From the NCBI GenBank assembly GCA_002347985.1, contig DDYM01000009.1, positions 2,838 through 10,921 of the forward strand: a stretch of DNA of 8,084 bases, given 5' to 3'. Positions 7,306 to 8,084 of this stretch are shown piece after piece. The DNA comes from Bacteroidetes bacterium UBA2234 (lineage in GTDB: Bacteria; Bacteroidota; Bacteroidia; NS11-12g; UBA955). The first letter of the stretch is position 1, and each line of letters begins with the position of its first letter. The notes below the pieces were generated by a model, which was not told where the DNA came from, did no database searches, and saw nothing but the letters and a program-made list of their open reading frames with translations. The translations under genes were made by a program, and so were the position numbers.

Positions 7306-8084
7306 TTTGATCAATCTGGCAGAGATTCGCTCACCGCTGGCAGAAACAAATTCCAAGGTATAAACCCCGGCGGCCAAATCGGCGATGGATATCTGGGTTT
7401 GAACCATCGTATAACCCACATTCACTGAGTAACCTAAAGCCACGTTAGCGCCTTGGATGTTCTTACAAACCATAGACACCGGAACAAAATCGGTAATGGC
7501 AGTTACAATTCCATTGTTCGCATTTTGCGCTGGATTTGGAAACAACACCACCTGATGAATTTGCAAAGGTTTTGTAGAGGCCGTTTTTTCACACAAACAC
7601 TTGTGGTAGCCCAAGGAATCAAACATATCGCGGGGATTTAATTCCCATTCCAAAGTTGGATTAAATTCCAACGGGTTTTTTGCAACACCCGTCATTACAC
7701 TGTCTTTGCGTATCAAAGTTTTATCCAAAGTATACCAAGTTCCAGTACCTGTGTAGGGCGCTTTGTCACTCCAAGCTGGGCTTGGGCGCTCGCCAATTTT
7801 ACCGAAAATATCTACAGGGACATATTTGCTGGTAGTGGTATTCAACTTATCCAAACTCATGGCATCGTCGCCATTAAAACTCATACTAAAACTCGTGTTG
7901 TAATCTTTGCTCAAGAAAAGGTCTGCCTTCAAACGCAATGAAAGAACTACCGGAGTATCTTGACCGATTTTTGTTGTGTCGCGACGGTCCAAAACTACCA
8001 CTACAACATCCTTGGGTTGGAGAGTGCCCGATAGGGCATCAGACATTTGGGCGGTCCAAGCAGCAGAGCCATTTTGCCAACGTG
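7303..8084 (-). CDS. Lamin-tail-like domain protein with T9SS sorting domain (C-terminal part; start outside window)
   Basis: The frame is open from the upstream edge; the first ATG inside (8046) is probably an internal methionine, because codons before it (reading RWQNGSAAWTAQ) continue the same protein. Counting from that Met, residues 1 to about 148 look like a lamin-tail (LTD) Ig-like domain: an LQPKDVVVVVLD strand, FNGDDAMSL (57-65), VDIFGKIG (78-85), a TLDKTLIRK segment (106-114), EW at 133-134 and LGYH at 145-148. This order and these motifs recur in secreted LTD domains of Bacteroidota. After a CLC pair (C150, C152) comes a short linker and a T9SS type A sorting domain (about 163-247) with FPNP at 169-172 and a final AAGVYTLEF...ARLIK segment. 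Predicted location: cell surface or secreted. Bacterial LTDs are often joined to nuclease or phosphatase domains; whether one lies upstream in this protein cannot be seen. It is the most upstream gene visible and is coupled to the receptor gene by a TAATG overlap. Confidence 0.83.
   Translation of the reverse strand, partial: RWQNGSAAWTAQMSDALSGTLQPKDVVVVVLDRRDTTKIGQDTPVVLSLRLKADLFLSKDYNTSFSMSFNGDDAMSLDKLNTTTSKYVPVDIFGKIGERPSPAWSDKAPYTGTGTWYTLDKTLIRKDSVMTGVAKNPLEFNPTLEWELNPRDMFDSLGYHKCLCEKTASTKPLQIHQVVLFPNPAQNANNGIVTAITDFVPVSMVCKNIQGANVALGYSVNVGYTMVQTQISIADLAAGVYTLEFVSASGERISARLIK

Noticed and set aside
7303..8046. Reading the lamin-tail protein as a complete 247-residue gene starting at the ATG at 8046.
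   Set aside because: The frame stays open to the window edge with sensible protein sequence. A start at 8046 would cut into the lamin-tail domain and leave an exported-type protein without a signal peptide.

Overview
The window looks like chromosomal DNA of a member of the Bacteroidota. Two predicted exported proteins end in type IX secretion (T9SS) type A C-terminal sorting domains. A TonB-dependent receptor carries the N-terminal carboxypeptidase-like regulatory domain typical of this phylum, and start codons are preceded by A-rich or featureless sequence rather than strong Shine-Dalgarno sites. The genus cannot be told from the sequence.

The whole window is one co-oriented gene string on the minus strand, read from 8084 towards 1. 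In order of transcription: (1) the C-terminal part of a secreted protein with a lamin-tail-like domain and a T9SS sorting domain (8084-7303, start outside the window); (2) a TonB-dependent outer-membrane receptor (7303-4595); (3) a 740-residue secreted multidomain endonuclease I family protein with a T9SS sorting domain (4586-2364); (4) nadC, quinolinate phosphoribosyltransferase (2364-1510); (5) a putative lipoprotein with a thioredoxin fold and a CSWC active site (1513-857); (6) the N-terminal part of an RlmD/RumA-type rRNA uracil-C5 methyltransferase (860-1, end outside the window).

The genes are packed with essentially no intergenic DNA: two TAATG one-base overlaps, two ATGA four-base overlaps, and one 8-base gap. 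No room is left for a conventional promoter or terminator between genes, so a single polycistronic mRNA with translational coupling is the simplest reading. Any main promoter lies upstream, beyond 8084. No stretch over 8 bases is free of genes, and I see no RNA genes, mobile elements, CRISPR arrays or conspicuous repeats.

The first three genes make a plausible cell-surface module: a surface or secreted lamin-tail protein, a TonB-dependent importer, and a secreted nuclease. I infer a role in degrading extracellular nucleic acid and taking up products, but nothing in the sequence proves the receptor's substrate. The last three genes (NAD synthesis, envelope thiol redox, rRNA methylation) look like housekeeping functions riding on the same transcript. 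The one speculative link is that the thioredoxin lipoprotein could serve disulfides of the cysteine-containing exported proteins upstream.
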